A stretch of DNA of 64,000 nucleotides, from contig NZ_CP007215.2 of NCBI RefSeq assembly GCF_000300455.3, positions 4,774,001 through 4,838,000 of the forward strand, written 5' to 3'. This DNA comes from Kosakonia sacchari SP1 (lineage in GTDB: Bacteria; Pseudomonadota; Gammaproteobacteria; Enterobacterales; Enterobacteriaceae). Below, piece by piece: positions 10,458 to 20,222 of this stretch; within the stretch, counting starts at the first letter, position 1, and each line of letters starts with the position of its first letter. A program made the translations under genes and the position numbers. The notes beneath the pieces were generated by a model. That model worked only from the letters and a program-made list of their open reading frames with translations, ran no database searches and was not told where the DNA came from.

Positions 10458-10964
10458 TTACTGGTAATGCCGGGTACTACTGCTACTTAAAACTGTCGAC
10501 GGAGAACTTTGTTGCATCTGTGCGACTTCGCGCAGTTGCGTCATCCGTTGCTGGTGTTTCTGGTTTAAAACCGCTTGCTGCTCCGGTGTAAGCAGGTTGT
10601 ACATCTGGTTGCGGACTTTCGCCATTTCAACCTGACGAGCAACTTGCTCCTGCGCCATTTTTTCTGCCTGAGCGCGCACAGCGTTTTCATCAAAATTTTC
10701 TGCGGTGACAAGGCGATGCATTGTCTCCATTTCGCTAACATTTACAGGAGGCTGATCGTGCCGCGCCTGCCTCATTAAATCCCGCATCTGCTGACGCTGA
10801 TGTTCGGTTAAATTAATACCGTCGAACATATGGCTCTGAACACTGCGCTGTGCAAACCCATCAATCGGGTGCCAGTTATCGCCTGTTACGACGCCAGCAG
10901 CCTGGCTAACGGTGCTAAACGCCAGCGTTGAGGCCATGACGGCAGCGGTAACGATGCGCATCAT
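10458..10964 (-). CDS. cpxP: Periplasmic Cpx inhibitor CpxP
   Basis: Periplasmic adaptor that restrains the sensor CpxA and helps DegP remove misfolded proteins; 168 residues. The signal peptide ends at about residue 22 (TVSQA before AGVV). The mature protein is helical and carries the two LTxxQ motifs that define the family, LTEHQ near residue 52 and LTPEQ near residue 125. It is divergent from cpxRA with the Cpx box between them, so it should be strongly induced by phosphorylated CpxR. Its 3' end gives rise to CpxQ. Confidence 0.96.
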   Translation of the reverse strand: MMRIVTAAVMASTLAFSTVSQAAGVVTGDNWHPIDGFAQRSVQSHMFDGINLTEHQRQQMRDLMRQARHDQPPVNVSEMETMHRLVTAENFDENAVRAQAEKMAQEQVARQVEMAKVRNQMYNLLTPEQQAVLNQKHQQRMTQLREVAQMQQSSPSTVLSSSSTRHYQ

Positions 10965-11042
10965 TTACTCCAGTAACCTTTTCGTCTCACGATTCAACGA
11001 TAATCAGTCTACGATTCAGGCTGCAAACATGCGTCAGGGGGT

Positions 11043-11057
11043 GTAAAACAACGTAAA
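11043..11057. promoter_or_regulatory. CpxR-binding site (Cpx box)
   Basis: GTAAA-ACAAC-GTAAA, an exact match to the GTAAA-N5-GTAAA consensus, located between cpxP and cpxR. It fits positive control of cpxP and autoregulation of cpxRA. Confidence 0.92.
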
Positions 11058-11112
11058 GTCATGGATTAGCGAGTCTCGATGACGTAATTTCTGCCTCGGA
11101 GGTATTTAAACA

Positions 11113-11811
11113 ATGAATAAAATCCTTTTAGTAGATGATGACCGAGAGCTTACTTCCCTGTTAAAGGAGCTACTCGACATGGAAGGTTTCAATGTGCTCG
11201 TTGCCCATGACGGGGAGCAGGCGCTCGACCTCCTCGACGACAGCATTGACCTGCTTTTGCTTGATGTCATGATGCCGAAGAAAAACGGTATCGACACACT
11301 TAAAGAGCTACGCCAGACACACCAGACACCGGTCATTATGCTGACCGCACGCGGCAGCGAACTCGATCGCGTTCTCGGCCTTGAGCTGGGCGCGGATGAC
11401 TATCTGCCAAAACCGTTTAACGATCGTGAATTGGTCGCGCGTATTCGCGCAATCTTGCGCCGCTCGCACTGGAGCGAGCAGCAGCAAAACAACGATAACG
11501 GCTCACCCACGCTTGAAGTGGACGCGCTGAGTCTTAATCCGGGTCGTCAGGAAGCCAGCTTTGAAGGCCAGGCGCTGGAACTGACCGGCACTGAATTCAC
11601 GCTGCTTTACTTGCTGGCGCAACATTTAGGCCAAGTGGTATCGCGTGAACATTTGAGCCAGGAAGTGCTGGGTAAACGTTTAACGCCGTTCGACCGCGCT
11701 ATTGATATGCATATTTCCAATCTGCGCCGCAAACTGCCAGAGCGTAAAGATGGGCATCCGTGGTTTAAAACCCTGCGCGGCCGCGGTTATCTGATGGTGT
11801 CCGCTTCATGA
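11113..11811 (+). CDS. cpxR: Response regulator CpxR
   Basis: OmpR/PhoB-type transcription factor of the envelope stress response, 232 residues. The receiver domain has the acidic pocket DDD at residues 8-10, the phosphorylation site Asp51 in LLLLDVMMP, and the conserved Lys in LPKPF. The C-terminal winged helix includes ELTGTEFTLLYLL and LRRKLP with the ending GRGYLMVSAS. A GGAGG ribosome site precedes the ATG. The stop overlaps the cpxA start by four bases (ATGA). Confidence 0.98.
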   Translation: MNKILLVDDDRELTSLLKELLDMEGFNVLVAHDGEQALDLLDDSIDLLLLDVMMPKKNGIDTLKELRQTHQTPVIMLTARGSELDRVLGLELGADDYLPKPFNDRELVARIRAILRRSHWSEQQQNNDNGSPTLEVDALSLNPGRQEASFEGQALELTGTEFTLLYLLAQHLGQVVSREHLSQEVLGKRLTPFDRAIDMHISNLRRKLPERKDGHPWFKTLRGRGYLMVSAS

Positions 11812-13181
11812 TAGGAAGTTTGACCGCCCGCATCTTTGCCATTTTCTGGTTAACGCTGGCGCTGGTATTGATGCTGGTTTTGATGGTGCCAAAGCTGGAC
11901 TCCCGTCAGATGACGGAATTGCTGGACAGTGAGCAGCGTCAGGGCGTGATGATTGAACAGCATGTTGAAGCGGAACTGTCGAACGACCCGCCGAACGATC
12001 TGATGTGGTGGCGCAGGCTTTTCCGCGCCATCGACAAATGGGCGCCGCCGGGTCAACGTCTGCTGCTGGTGACCAGCGAAGGGCGCGTCATTGGCGCCGA
12101 ACGCAACGAGATGCAAATCATCCGTAACTTCATCGGCCAGGCGGACAACTCCGACCATCCGCAGAAAAAGAAATATGGCCGGGTCGAAATGGTAGGGCCC
12201 TTCTCCGTTCGTGACGGGGAAGATAACTACCAACTCTATCTGATTCGTCCCGCCAGCAGTTCGCAATCTGACTTTATCAACCTGTTGTTTGACCGCCCGT
12301 TATTGCTGTTGATTGTCACCATGCTTATCAGCTCGCCGCTGCTGTTGTGGCTGGCATGGAGCCTGGCGAAACCGGCGCGTAAGTTGAAAAATGCGGCGGA
12401 TGAAGTGGCGCAAGGCAACTTGCGGCAGCATCCGGAACTGGAATCAGGGCCGCAAGAGTTTCTGGCCGCCGGCGCCAGTTTCAACCAGATGGTGACAGCG
12501 CTCGAACGCATGATGACCGCGCAGCAGCGCCTGCTTTCCGACATCTCGCACGAACTGCGTACACCGCTCACACGCTTGCAGCTCGGCACCGCCCTGCTGC
12601 GTCGCCGCAGCGGCGAAAGCAAAGAGCTGGAGCGTATTGAAACTGAAGCACAGCGGCTGGACAGCATGATCAACGATCTGCTGGTGATGTCGCGCAATCA
12701 GCAGAAAAACGCGCTGGTCAGCGAAACGGTGAAAGCCAATCAGATGTGGAATGAGGTGCTGGATAACGCGGCGTTTGAAGCGGAGCAGATGGGCAAATCC
12801 CTGACCATCAATTTCCCGCCGGGCCCATGGCCGCTGTACGGTAACCCCAGCGCGCTGGAAAGTGCGGTCGAAAACATTGTGCGCAACGCGCTGCGTTACT
12901 CGCACAGCAAAATCGAAGTCAGTTTCGCGGTGGATAAAGACGGCATCACCATTAACGTGGACGATGACGGTCCCGGCGTCAGCCCGGAAGACAGGGAACA
13001 GATTTTCCGCCCGTTCTACCGCACCGATGAAGCGCGCGATCGCGAGTCCGGCGGTACGGGGCTTGGTCTGGCGATTGTCGAAACCGCTATCCAGCAGCAT
13101 CGCGGCTGGGTAAAAGCAGACGACAGCCCGCTCGGCGGTTTACGCCTGACGATATGGCTGCCGTTATATAAACGCGCTTGA
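11808..13181 (+). CDS. cpxA: Sensor histidine kinase/phosphatase CpxA
   Basis: Inner-membrane sensor of envelope stress that phosphorylates or dephosphorylates CpxR; 457 residues. Two transmembrane segments (about 7-29 and 165-185) flank a periplasmic sensor domain. A HAMP linker follows, then the H box SDISHELRTPLTR with phospho-acceptor His248, the N box (NIVRNALRYS), the G1 box DDDGPGV and the G2 box GGTGLGLAIVE. It is translationally coupled to cpxR and followed by a terminator that overlaps the end of yiiM. Confidence 0.98.
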   Translation: MIGSLTARIFAIFWLTLALVLMLVLMVPKLDSRQMTELLDSEQRQGVMIEQHVEAELSNDPPNDLMWWRRLFRAIDKWAPPGQRLLLVTSEGRVIGAERNEMQIIRNFIGQADNSDHPQKKKYGRVEMVGPFSVRDGEDNYQLYLIRPASSSQSDFINLLFDRPLLLLIVTMLISSPLLLWLAWSLAKPARKLKNAADEVAQGNLRQHPELESGPQEFLAAGASFNQMVTALERMMTAQQRLLSDISHELRTPLTRLQLGTALLRRRSGESKELERIETEAQRLDSMINDLLVMSRNQQKNALVSETVKANQMWNEVLDNAAFEAEQMGKSLTINFPPGPWPLYGNPSALESAVENIVRNALRYSHSKIEVSFAVDKDGITINVDDDGPGVSPEDREQIFRPFYRTDEARDRESGGTGLGLAIVETAIQQHRGWVKADDSPLGGLRLTIWLPLYKRA

Positions 13182-13186
13182 TAACT

Positions 13187-13220
13187 CGCCCTCTCCGTTC
13201 ACCGGAGGGGCGTTTTATTT
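13187..13220 (+). terminator. cpxA terminator
   Basis: CGCCC-(T)-CTCCG pairs with CGGAGGGGCG around a short loop, followed by TTTTATTTT. It overlaps the last codons of the convergent yiiM gene. Confidence 0.8.
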
Positions 13221-13889
13221 TCCCAACAACCTGCGCGAATTATCTTCAATCGTGCCGCTCAAACGCCGCTTTTGCATCGTACGCGTCCAGCTCGCCGACA
13301 ATCCCGCTGCTGCCAGCAGGCGATGATATTGCTCGTCGTCAAACGGCTGAAACCAGGCAATCGCCGCCGCGTCATAGACGCTGACATCGCTCACGCGTGA
13401 AACCAGCTCCAGCGGCGCTTCAGCCGATACATTGCCGCCCGCAATCACCCGATAAAGCCAGCCAGTGCGGCCGCTGGACTGCATCTGCGTTGACATATCG
13501 CTGATACCAAAGTGGAAATTGAGTTTGAAACAGGGCGAGCGCGGTTGCGTCACCTGAATCAGCGCGTCGCCCCAGCGAAAGATATCGCCGATAAAGACAT
13601 TTTTCTCTGTCAGGCCGCTGGTGGAAAGGTTTTCGCCAAACGCCGGGGCACAAAATAATGCCGCCTGCTGCGGAAACATCTGCGCCCAGTGTGCATAGTG
13701 TTCTCGCGGGTAGTGGCACAACGCACGATCCGTCCCACCGTGGTAACTCTTTTCCGCCTGCTCGTCTCCGGCAATGCCGGTTTCGGTGAGCATGAGTTCG
13801 CCTTCAACCTGCAATTTTGCGATGGCGCTCGGTCGGCTGCCCTGATAATCCCTTATTTTTCCTACAAATACGTCAACCGGATGTTGCAT
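13215..13889 (-). CDS. yiiM: MOSC-domain protein YiiM
   Basis: A 224-residue cytoplasmic MOSC-domain protein. In E. coli YiiM protects against N-hydroxylated base analogues such as 6-N-hydroxylaminopurine, probably as a molybdenum-cofactor reductase. Visible features are the N-terminal beta region with GIAGDEQAEKSYHGG, the central GENLSTSGL segment, and Cys120 in QPRSPCFKL, the expected cofactor ligand. A TTGGAGGG ribosome site precedes the ATG. It is convergent with cpxA and shares DNA with its terminator. Confidence 0.93.
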   Translation of the reverse strand: MQHPVDVFVGKIRDYQGSRPSAIAKLQVEGELMLTETGIAGDEQAEKSYHGGTDRALCHYPREHYAHWAQMFPQQAALFCAPAFGENLSTSGLTEKNVFIGDIFRWGDALIQVTQPRSPCFKLNFHFGISDMSTQMQSSGRTGWLYRVIAGGNVSAEAPLELVSRVSDVSVYDAAAIAWFQPFDDEQYHRLLAAAGLSASWTRTMQKRRLSGTIEDNSRRLLGK

Positions 13890-13970
13890 ATTCCCTCCAA
13901 CAGGCTTCGTTCATCACGGTATTACACCACAATTGTTCGCAGACCAAACCTGCAAAAATGAGACATTCAT

Positions 13971-13980
13971 GCACATGTGC
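13971..13980. repeat. 10-bp palindrome GCACATGTGC
   Basis: A perfect palindrome in the yiiM-aldolase intergenic region, about 80 bases before the aldolase start. It may be an operator; no protein is assigned. Confidence 0.25.
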
Positions 13981-14013
13981 GCCTCTGTGCCGTGCTATCA
14001 CTTACCTTACGCT

Positions 14014-14032
14014 TTTGAAACATGATTTCATT
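14014..14032 (+). promoter_or_regulatory. KdgR-like operator before the aldolase gene
   Basis: TTTGAAACATGATTTCATT matches 15 of 19 positions of an idealised KdgR site AATGAAACATTGTTTCATT as I recall it. It lies just before the ribosome site of the aldolase gene, where a repressor would block expression. Confidence 0.55.
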
Positions 14033-14050
14033 AATCGAGGAGGCAGTGAC

Positions 14051-14944
14051 GTGACGCAAACAATCCCCTTTTCCGGCGTCTGGTGTCCTTCCATCACGCC
14101 GATGGACAGTGAAGGCAACATCGATCTCAATGGATTAAAGCAGCATATTACCCGCCTGACGGCGGCGAAAATCGACGTGGTATTGCTGATGGGTAGCATT
14201 GGCGAATTCGCCTCTTTCTCACTGGACGAACGCGTAATGCTGATTCGTGAAGCGCGCGCTATGTCGCCCATTTCGATGGTGGCTAACGTCTCTTCCACCT
14301 GTTTTAACGACATTCTGTGGATGGCCGATGAAGCCTACCGCACCGGCTATGAAGCCGTGATGGTGCTGCCGCCTTATTACTATGGGCAAACCAGCAACCA
14401 GCTTTTAAGCTACTTCCGCGCGCTGGGCAAAGCGATCAGCGGCAAATGGTTTGCCTATAACTTCCCGGCGCGAACCGGCTGCGATTTAACCCCCGAGTTG
14501 GTGGCGACGCTGGCCGCCGAATTCCCCGATTTTGCTGGCATTAAAGACACCGTGGATTGCCAGTCGCACACCCGCAATATGATTCTGGCAACCAAGAACG
14601 TGCGCGATGATTTCGCCGTGCTGTGCGGCTACGACGAATATTTCATTCCCAACCTGCTGGCGGGCGGCGCAGGAGTGATTTCAGGCTTAAACAACGTGAT
14701 GCCGGAGCTGTTCGTAAAAGCGCGGGAAGCGTGGCGGCAAGGTGATGTGGCAACGCTGCATCAGGTGCAGCAAGAGATCGGCAAATTTATGGCCATCTAC
14801 AGCATCGGCGACGATTTTGTTACTACCATCAAAACCGTGGTATCGCGCAAATTTGGCTACTGTACACCCGTCGCCCGTAACTTCGGTGGCGCCCTCAATG
14901 AAGATCAGTGCAATATTATCGACACTGTTTTTGCTATCCGCTAA
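14051..14944 (+). CDS. DapA/NAL-family aldolase, probable 2-keto-3-deoxygluconate aldolase
   Basis: Class I aldolase of the dihydrodipicolinate synthase/N-acetylneuraminate lyase family, 297 residues. A GTG at 14051 is chosen because GAGGAGG sits seven bases ahead and the protein then starts TQTIPFSGVWCPSITPM, as expected for the barrel. Family motifs: GSIGEF at 48-53 (the GxxGE carboxylate site), Tyr136 in YNFPARTG, and the Schiff-base Lys165 in GIKDT. Convergence with kdgT and KdgR-like sites before both genes suggest cleavage of 2-keto-3-deoxygluconate or a similar sugar acid (inference, compare E. coli YagE). It is absent between yiiM and kdgT in K-12. Confidence 0.75.
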   Translation: MTQTIPFSGVWCPSITPMDSEGNIDLNGLKQHITRLTAAKIDVVLLMGSIGEFASFSLDERVMLIREARAMSPISMVANVSSTCFNDILWMADEAYRTGYEAVMVLPPYYYGQTSNQLLSYFRALGKAISGKWFAYNFPARTGCDLTPELVATLAAEFPDFAGIKDTVDCQSHTRNMILATKNVRDDFAVLCGYDEYFIPNLLAGGAGVISGLNNVMPELFVKAREAWRQGDVATLHQVQQEIGKFMAIYSIGDDFVTTIKTVVSRKFGYCTPVARNFGGALNEDQCNIIDTVFAIR

Positions 14945-14949
14945 TGCAA

Positions 14950-14973
14950 AAGCCGGCCTGTAAAGGTCGGCTT
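14950..14973. terminator. Bidirectional hairpin between aldolase and kdgT
   Basis: AAGCCGGCCT (14950-14959) pairs with AGGTCGGCTT (14964-14973) with one wobble and a four-base loop, between convergent stops. Confidence 0.7.
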
Positions 14974-14980
14974 CATTCCG

Positions 14981-15964
14981 TTATTTCACGGTGTTTCGTA
15001 TCGACATTTCCGCTTCCGCCCCTTTCACTTTTCGTGACCAAACGGAAGTTAGAATCGGCACCAGGATCGAGGTAACGATCACCGAAGTCGCCACCAGCGC
15101 GGTCGCGGCTGGCGCCATCGCTTTGAAGTCCGGCACCATTTCAGCAATCAGCACCGGCGTTGCCACCGCAGCACCAGCCGAACTGGAGGCTGCCAGGCCC
15201 GCAGTGCCGTCACCGCCGCCAATCAGTTTATCGGCAATTATCAGCGGGATCCCGGTAATCACAATCACCGCGACACCCAGCAAAATCCCCAGCAGCCCGG
15301 TTTGTGCAATCACACTTAAATCGATGGTGTTGCCAAGCGCGAAGGCGAAGAACGGAATCAGTGTTTGCACTGCCTTGCTGAAGAACTCGCGCAGTTCCGG
15401 GTCGAGATTACCCAGCGCGAACCCCACGAGGAATGGCAGCACCGCGCCGACAAACACATGCGGTTCAAGAGAAGCAATCCCGGCAGTGCCGAGAATAATC
15501 ATCGTCATCAATGGACCGGATTCCAGCGACATCAGCACAAATGCCCCGGCCTCCTCCTTAGTGCCGTACTGCTGCATGATGGAGGCATACAACCCGCCGT
15601 TGGTCATATCCATCGATGCTACCAGCGCCAGTGTCGATAGTCCGGCAAAAAAACCCGCTTCCACGCCGTGTTCCGGAATCAACCGCGACGCGACAGCCGC
15701 CACGACCCAGGCGACCACGATTTTCGTCACCACCAGCGTGCCGGATTTACGCAGCACCGTACCGGTCGCGCTCAGTTTGATCGACGCGCCCATGCAAAAA
15801 AACCACACCGCCAGGATCGGCACGGTGCCGGTAATCATACCGTTGGTGAACGAACCGAAATACTTCCCTGCGCCGGGCGCAAAAGTGTGGCACAAGGCAC
15901 CGATGAACAATGGAACCAGCATCATCCCGCCAGGGATTTTTTCTATTGCACGCTTGATTTGCAT
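14981..15964 (-). CDS. kdgT: 2-keto-3-deoxygluconate permease
   Basis: Proton symporter for 2-keto-3-deoxygluconate, 327 residues, as in E. coli. The sequence is hydrophobic throughout with about ten helices. Family signatures are the start [19 protein letters not shown], the stretch [18 protein letters not shown], and [15 protein letters not shown]. An AGGTGAAG ribosome site precedes the ATG. A KdgR-like operator lies about 125 bases upstream. Position between yiiM and sodA is conserved, apart from the inserted aldolase gene. Confidence 0.97.
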   Translation of the reverse strand: MQIKRAIEKIPGGMMLVPLFIGALCHTFAPGAGKYFGSFTNGMITGTVPILAVWFFCMGASIKLSATGTVLRKSGTLVVTKIVVAWVVAAVASRLIPEHGVEAGFFAGLSTLALVASMDMTNGGLYASIMQQYGTKEEAGAFVLMSLESGPLMTMIILGTAGIASLEPHVFVGAVLPFLVGFALGNLDPELREFFSKAVQTLIPFFAFALGNTIDLSVIAQTGLLGILLGVAVIVITGIPLIIADKLIGGGDGTAGLAASSSAGAAVATPVLIAEMVPDFKAMAPAATALVATSVIVTSILVPILTSVWSRKVKGAEAEMSIRNTVK

Positions 15965-16088
15965 ATCTTCACCTGTAAAAACCGTTCGATTTTTATGGCG
16001 CTGGCACTCCGGTTAAACGGAACAACAGCCGCGCGGATGAAGAGAGCGTAGACCCGGATTAATGCGAGAAAAGTGATCAAACAACCAT

Positions 16089-16107
16089 AACAAAACATTA
16101 TTTCATT
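16089..16107 (-). promoter_or_regulatory. KdgR-like operator upstream of kdgT
   Basis: AACAAAACATTATTTCATT matches 16 of 19 positions of the idealised KdgR site, about 125 bases ahead of the kdgT start. Confidence 0.6.
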
Positions 16108-16158
16108 ATTTTAGGATCATCGTTCCTTTTGGTTTATGGCAGACAAAAGGAATAAAAA

Positions 16159-16186
16159 AACCCCGCCGGCAATGCCTGGCGGGGTT
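16159..16186 (-). terminator. sodA terminator
   Basis: AACCCCGCC (16159-16167) pairs with GGCGGGGTT (16178-16186), with a small inner GGC/GCC stem; a run of T follows on the minus strand. Confidence 0.85.
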
Positions 16187-16219
16187 TCGACTCACGCGCT
16201 AATGCGTGACGAAAGCGGC

Positions 16220-16840
16220 TTATTTTTTCGCAGCGAAACGTGCAGCAGCTTCGTCCCAGTTCACCACGTTCCAGAACTCTTTGATGTAGTCCGGACGGCG
16301 GTTCTGGAATTTCAGGTAGTAAGCGTGTTCCCACACATCCAGGCCCACGATCGGGAAGCCAGACGCGCCAGAGATCGCTTCACCCATCAGCGGGGAATCC
16401 TGGTTTGCGGTAGAAACCACAGCCAGTTTGTCACCTTTCAGTACCAGCCATGCCCAGCCGGAACCAAAGCGAGTTGCCGCTGCTTTTTCGAATTCAGCTT
16501 TGAAATTGTCCACGGAACCGAAATCACGCTCGATAGCGGCTTTCAGATCGCCCTGCAGGGTAGTGCCTTTTTTCAGGCCTTTCCAGAACAGGCTGTGGTT
16601 AGCGTGACCGCCTGCGTTGTTACGCAGTACGGTTTTTTTGTCTGCTGGCAGCTGGTCCAGTTTGGTGATCAGCTCTTCAACCGGCAGGCTCGCGAACTCC
16701 GGCAGGCTTTCCAGCGCGGCGTTTGCGTTGTTCACGTAGGTCTGGTGATGTTTAGTGTGATGGATTTCCATCGTCTGCTTGTCGAAATGCGGTTCGAGGG
16801 CATCGTATGCATACGGCAGAGCGGGCAGTGTATAGCTCAT
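16220..16840 (-). CDS. sodA: Manganese superoxide dismutase
   Basis: Cytoplasmic Mn superoxide dismutase, 206 residues. The metal ligands are His27, His82, Asp168 and His172 (the last two in LDVWEHAY). [10 protein letters not shown] and NQDSPLMG mark the manganese rather than iron type. Two in-frame ATGs lie four and two codons upstream, but the ATG at 16840 ([10 protein letters not shown]) matches the known N-terminus and has GGAGA at proper spacing. A Fur-box match lies about 75-95 bases upstream. It is monocistronic with its own terminator. Confidence 0.97.
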   Translation of the reverse strand: MSYTLPALPYAYDALEPHFDKQTMEIHHTKHHQTYVNNANAALESLPEFASLPVEELITKLDQLPADKKTVLRNNAGGHANHSLFWKGLKKGTTLQGDLKAAIERDFGSVDNFKAEFEKAAATRFGSGWAWLVLKGDKLAVVSTANQDSPLMGEAISGASGFPIVGLDVWEHAYYLKFQNRRPDYIKEFWNVVNWDEAAARFAAKK

Positions 16841-16915
16841 ATTCATCTCCATTAAGGGTAAGCGGCTATTGTGTTAACGCCGCGTAAGCAGTTGGTTCAT
16901 TATAGTTAATTAAAT

Positions 16916-16934
16916 GATATTGAAAATGTTTATC
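16916..16934 (-). promoter_or_regulatory. Fur-box match upstream of sodA
   Basis: GATATTGAAAATGTTTATC matches 14 of 19 positions of GATAATGATAATCATTATC. Fur repression of sodA is known in E. coli. Confidence 0.55.
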
Positions 16935-17129
16935 AATGCCGTAGTTTTAATAAGGTTATAACTTTTGGTTATGTTATTGAATTTGTGAAGCCGCTCACCC
17001 TCATCATGCGCTCATTGCCAGCCTGCAACGCAACGCGGCAAACGCCTCAAGGTTAATCCTCTGACCGATTTTTACACTCATCAGGTCGGCTGCTCGTATC
17101 CCGGCGATAAAAACAAAGAGGATTGTGAA

Positions 17130-18164
17130 ATGAGTAACGCGATTACGATGGGTATTTTTTGGCATTTGATAGGTGCAGCCAGTGCAGCCTGTTTCTATGC
17201 CCCGTTTAAAAAGGTAAGAAGTTGGTCCTGGGAAACCATGTGGTCAATCGGCGGCATCGTCTCCTGGTTGATCCTTCCCTGGACTATCAGCGCGCTGTTA
17301 TTGCCTGATTTTTGGGCTTATTTCAGTTCGTTTAGCGCTTCAACTCTGCTGCCGGTGTTTCTTTTCGGCGCAATGTGGGGCATCGGTAACATCAACTATG
17401 GCCTGACCATGCGCTACTTAGGCATGTCGATGGGCATTGGTATCGCCATTGGCATTACGCTGATTGTCGGTACGTTGATGACGCCGATCCTCAACGGTCA
17501 CTTCGATGTGCTGATCAACACCGAAGGCGGGCGGATGACGCTGCTGGGTGTGCTGGTAGCGTTGATTGGCGTTGGCATTGTCACCCGCGCCGGTCAGTTG
17601 AAAGAGCGCAAAATGGGCATCAAAGCCGAAGAGTTCAACCTGAGAAAAGGGTTAGCGCTGGCGGTAATGTGCGGCGTGTTCTCTGCCGGGATGTCCTTTG
17701 CGATGAATGCCGCCAAACCAATGCACGAAGCCGCTGCCGCACTGGGTATCGACCCGCTCTACACTGCGCTGCCAAGTTATGTGGTGATCATGGGCGGCGG
17801 TGCGCTGGTCAACCTGAGTTTCTGTTTTATCCGCCTGGCAAAAGTAAAAAACCTGTCGCTAAAAGCCGACTTCTCGCTGGCAAAAGGGCTGATCATCAGC
17901 AATATCCTGCTTTCCGCGCTGGGCGGCCTGATGTGGTATCTGCAATTCTTCTTCTACGCCTGGGGCCATGCGCGTATTCCGGGGCAGTATGACTACATTA
18001 GTTGGATGCTGCATATGAGCTTCTATGTGCTGTGCGGCGGGCTGGTTGGGCTGGTGCTCAAAGAGTGGAAGAACGCCGGACGACAACCGGTAAGTGTGCT
18101 GAGTCTCGGTTGTGTGGTAATCATTGTCGCCGCCAATATCGTCGGCCTCGGCATGGCGAGCTAA
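17130..18164 (+). CDS. rhaT: L-rhamnose-proton symporter
   Basis: Inner-membrane symporter that brings L-rhamnose in with protons; 344 residues and about ten predicted helices. The N-terminus [19 protein letters not shown] and the segment [19 protein letters not shown] are characteristic of RhaT. An AGAGGA ribosome site precedes the ATG. Its stop abuts the stop of convergent rhaR with no gap or hairpin. It is one of two rhamnose uptake routes in the window, the other being the ABC system at 23.9-28.5 kb. Confidence 0.97.
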   Translation: MSNAITMGIFWHLIGAASAACFYAPFKKVRSWSWETMWSIGGIVSWLILPWTISALLLPDFWAYFSSFSASTLLPVFLFGAMWGIGNINYGLTMRYLGMSMGIGIAIGITLIVGTLMTPILNGHFDVLINTEGGRMTLLGVLVALIGVGIVTRAGQLKERKMGIKAEEFNLRKGLALAVMCGVFSAGMSFAMNAAKPMHEAAAALGIDPLYTALPSYVVIMGGGALVNLSFCFIRLAKVKNLSLKADFSLAKGLIISNILLSALGGLMWYLQFFFYAWGHARIPGQYDYISWMLHMSFYVLCGGLVGLVLKEWKNAGRQPVSVLSLGCVVIIVAANIVGLGMAS

Positions 18165-19013
18165 TCAGGCAGCAACCCGGCTACGATGACGCCACTGACC
18201 TGGCGTCATCCCTACCTCGCGGCTAAACACCACCGAAAAGTAATTACTGTCCTCAAAGCCACACTGCATGGCGATTTCGCTGATCATCTGCTCGGAGTGC
18301 TGCAACAAAAATTGCGCGTGGCAAATGCGCAACTGACGCAAATAGTGGTTGATGGTCATCCCGGTTTGAGTACGAAACTGCTGGCGCAGCGCCCGCTCGC
18401 TGCACTGTTCCTGTTCACAAAAACGCTCCAGCACAAAGCTGCGATTCAGGCTGCCGGAAAGCGCGGTAATAAGCTTATCCAGCAGCGTTTCGCTATGGGT
18501 CGCGGCAAGGTTATCGGTGGCAAAACGGTGCCGTTTTAAGGTCATCACCAGTTGGGCAAACAGGGTTTCCGCCATCAAATTGGCCAGCGGATCGTCCTTC
18601 GCGCTCTCATGTTCCAGTTGCGTAATCACCTGCCGCGCCTGCGCCATTCCGCTGCTGCCAATACGCCAGTGCGGGTTCCCTGGCGCGCCGTTAAGCCCCG
18701 GAATATGCGCCGCCCAGTCGAGGTTCAGCGTCAGCCGGTCCGGACAGTAGATAATGTTCTGCAACACCAGGTCATTAACCGAGGCGTAAGAGTGGCAATC
18801 TTCGGCGCGAATATAAAACAGATCGCCGCGCGTAATGCGGTAAGGGCGGCCATTAAGCACGTGCAAACCATTGCCGCGCCACACCATCACCAGTTCGCAG
18901 AACTCATGGGTATGTTCGGCAAAAACATTTTGCGGGTAGCGATCGGCCACCGCGACCGCCTGTCCGGCGCGCGGGAAAAAGTCTGCTTTACGAAGAATTA
19001 ACTGACCAGCCAC
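18165..19013 (-). CDS. rhaR: AraC-type activator RhaR
   Basis: Rhamnose-responsive activator of the rhaSR operon, 282 residues. The N-terminal cupin binds the sugar ([16 protein letters not shown]); the C-terminal AraC domain has two helix-turn-helix units, [15 protein letters not shown] and [20 protein letters not shown]. The start is a GTG at 19013 with AGAGGTGG ahead of it. It is downstream of rhaS in the same direction, the usual order. Confidence 0.95.
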   Translation of the reverse strand: MAGQLILRKADFFPRAGQAVAVADRYPQNVFAEHTHEFCELVMVWRGNGLHVLNGRPYRITRGDLFYIRAEDCHSYASVNDLVLQNIIYCPDRLTLNLDWAAHIPGLNGAPGNPHWRIGSSGMAQARQVITQLEHESAKDDPLANLMAETLFAQLVMTLKRHRFATDNLAATHSETLLDKLITALSGSLNRSFVLERFCEQEQCSERALRQQFRTQTGMTINHYLRQLRICHAQFLLQHSEQMISEIAMQCGFEDSNYFSVVFSREVGMTPGQWRHRSRVAA

Positions 19014-19086
19014 AACGCCACCTCTGCCGTGAACAACCTGACATTATTAACGGAAGCCCGGCAAAAAATCGGTGATAGCCTTCTCG

Positions 19087-19923
19087 TTACTGAAGCAGCG
19101 TGTCGCGCCCCTGGCGGATATCACGCGGTGACCAGTCAAACTCGCGGCGAAACAGCGTCGAAAAGTGGTTACTGTCGCCGAAACCGCAGCGAAAGGCGAT
19201 ATCGGTAACACTCTCGTCGCTATGGCGCAGCATATGGCGCGCTTTAATCAACCGCAGGCGGTTCAAATAGCGCTGCGGCGTCATGCCGGTGGACTGTTTT
19301 AGCTGGCGGTGCAGCGTACGCAACGACAAGGTGAACTGTTCCGCCAGCGACTCCCAGCAAATATCCTCGGCGAAGTGATCCTCCAGCCACAGCATCAGCT
19401 GGTTGAGCCGCGCATCGCTGTTGCCCGCATCTTCCTGCTGGCTGCTTTTACGCAATAACACCAGCAACTGCATAAACAGGATCTCGCGGTTGGCAATGTC
19501 ATGGGTTGTCGCTTCACTGCCCATCTCTTCCATCTGACTAATGATGCCGCGCACCAGCCCCAGCGTGTGTTGGCTTACCCGCCAGTGCGATGGGTAATGC
19601 CCGTCCTGCTCCTGCGGCAGCAACTGGTTCAACCCGGCAAGGAACTGGAACGCATCCGGCGAACGGTACAGCACATTGGTCAAACAGAGATTATCGGTAT
19701 GTTCATACAAATGGCGGTCATGATCGCGCACAAAACAGACCGTCCCGCCGCTGATGGTATAAGGCTGACCATTGAACACATGAATCCCCGTTCCATGTTC
19801 AACAATCACAATTTCATGAAAATCATGATGATGTTCCGGAAACGCGGCCTGGGGCAATCGCGGTTCAATGGCAACGGGTGATTTACCTGACGGAAAAAAA
19901 TCCACGCTATGCAATACGGTCAT
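19087..19923 (-). CDS. rhaS: AraC-type activator RhaS
   Basis: Rhamnose-dependent activator of rhaBAD and rhaT, 278 residues as in E. coli. The start at 19923 gives [13 protein letters not shown], the known N-terminus. The cupin part includes [22 protein letters not shown], here split as HHHDFHEI and [11 protein letters not shown]; the DNA-binding part has [15 protein letters not shown] and [20 protein letters not shown]. It is divergent from rhaB across about 300 bases of control region with two CRP sites and a RhaS site. Confidence 0.96.
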   Translation of the reverse strand: MTVLHSVDFFPSGKSPVAIEPRLPQAAFPEHHHDFHEIVIVEHGTGIHVFNGQPYTISGGTVCFVRDHDRHLYEHTDNLCLTNVLYRSPDAFQFLAGLNQLLPQEQDGHYPSHWRVSQHTLGLVRGIISQMEEMGSEATTHDIANREILFMQLLVLLRKSSQQEDAGNSDARLNQLMLWLEDHFAEDICWESLAEQFTLSLRTLHRQLKQSTGMTPQRYLNRLRLIKARHMLRHSDESVTDIAFRCGFGDSNHFSTLFRREFDWSPRDIRQGRDTLLQ

Positions 19924-20051
19924 GATGGCCCCGGTCTTGAGAAATGTTCTCAAAATAGTAATTAAGGGTTTTCGACCTCACCTTAAATTTTCGACGCCGA
20001 TTTGCGCATAGCCTGCCGTTTTTTCAAGAAACGGCCGGAAAGATCGGGAAA

Positions 20052-20067
20052 TGTGGTGAGGGTCACA
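20052..20067. promoter_or_regulatory. CRP site 1 in the rhaS-rhaB region
   Basis: TGTGG-TGAGGG-TCACA, close to the CRP consensus TGTGA-N6-TCACA. It is the site nearer to rhaS. Confidence 0.6.
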
Positions 20068-20097
20068 ATGGCCGAAAACCTCGCGATTACTGGAAAC

Positions 20098-20113
20098 TGT
20101 GAACTCTCTCACG
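20098..20113 (+). promoter_or_regulatory. CRP site 2, rhaBAD side
   Basis: TGTGA-ACTCTC-TCACG, a strong CRP match placed just upstream of the RhaS site, as in the E. coli rhaBAD promoter. Confidence 0.75.
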
Positions 20114-20128
20114 TTCACCTTTGCTTTC

Positions 20129-20167
20129 TTGCCAGCGCGAAATCGCCGTTGTCAGTAGCAAGAAGGT
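20129..20167 (+). promoter_or_regulatory. RhaS-binding region of the rhaBAD promoter
   Basis: The span carries TTGCCA at 20129 and GTCAGTAGCAAGAAGGT at 20151-20167, closely resembling the two half-sites known for E. coli rhaBAD. A TAGACT -10-like element follows at about 20187. Confidence 0.55.
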
Positions 20168-20222
20168 ACGACGGTTCCGCCCTTTTTAGACTGTCCGCAA
20201 TGACTCTAAGAAGGACCCGATC

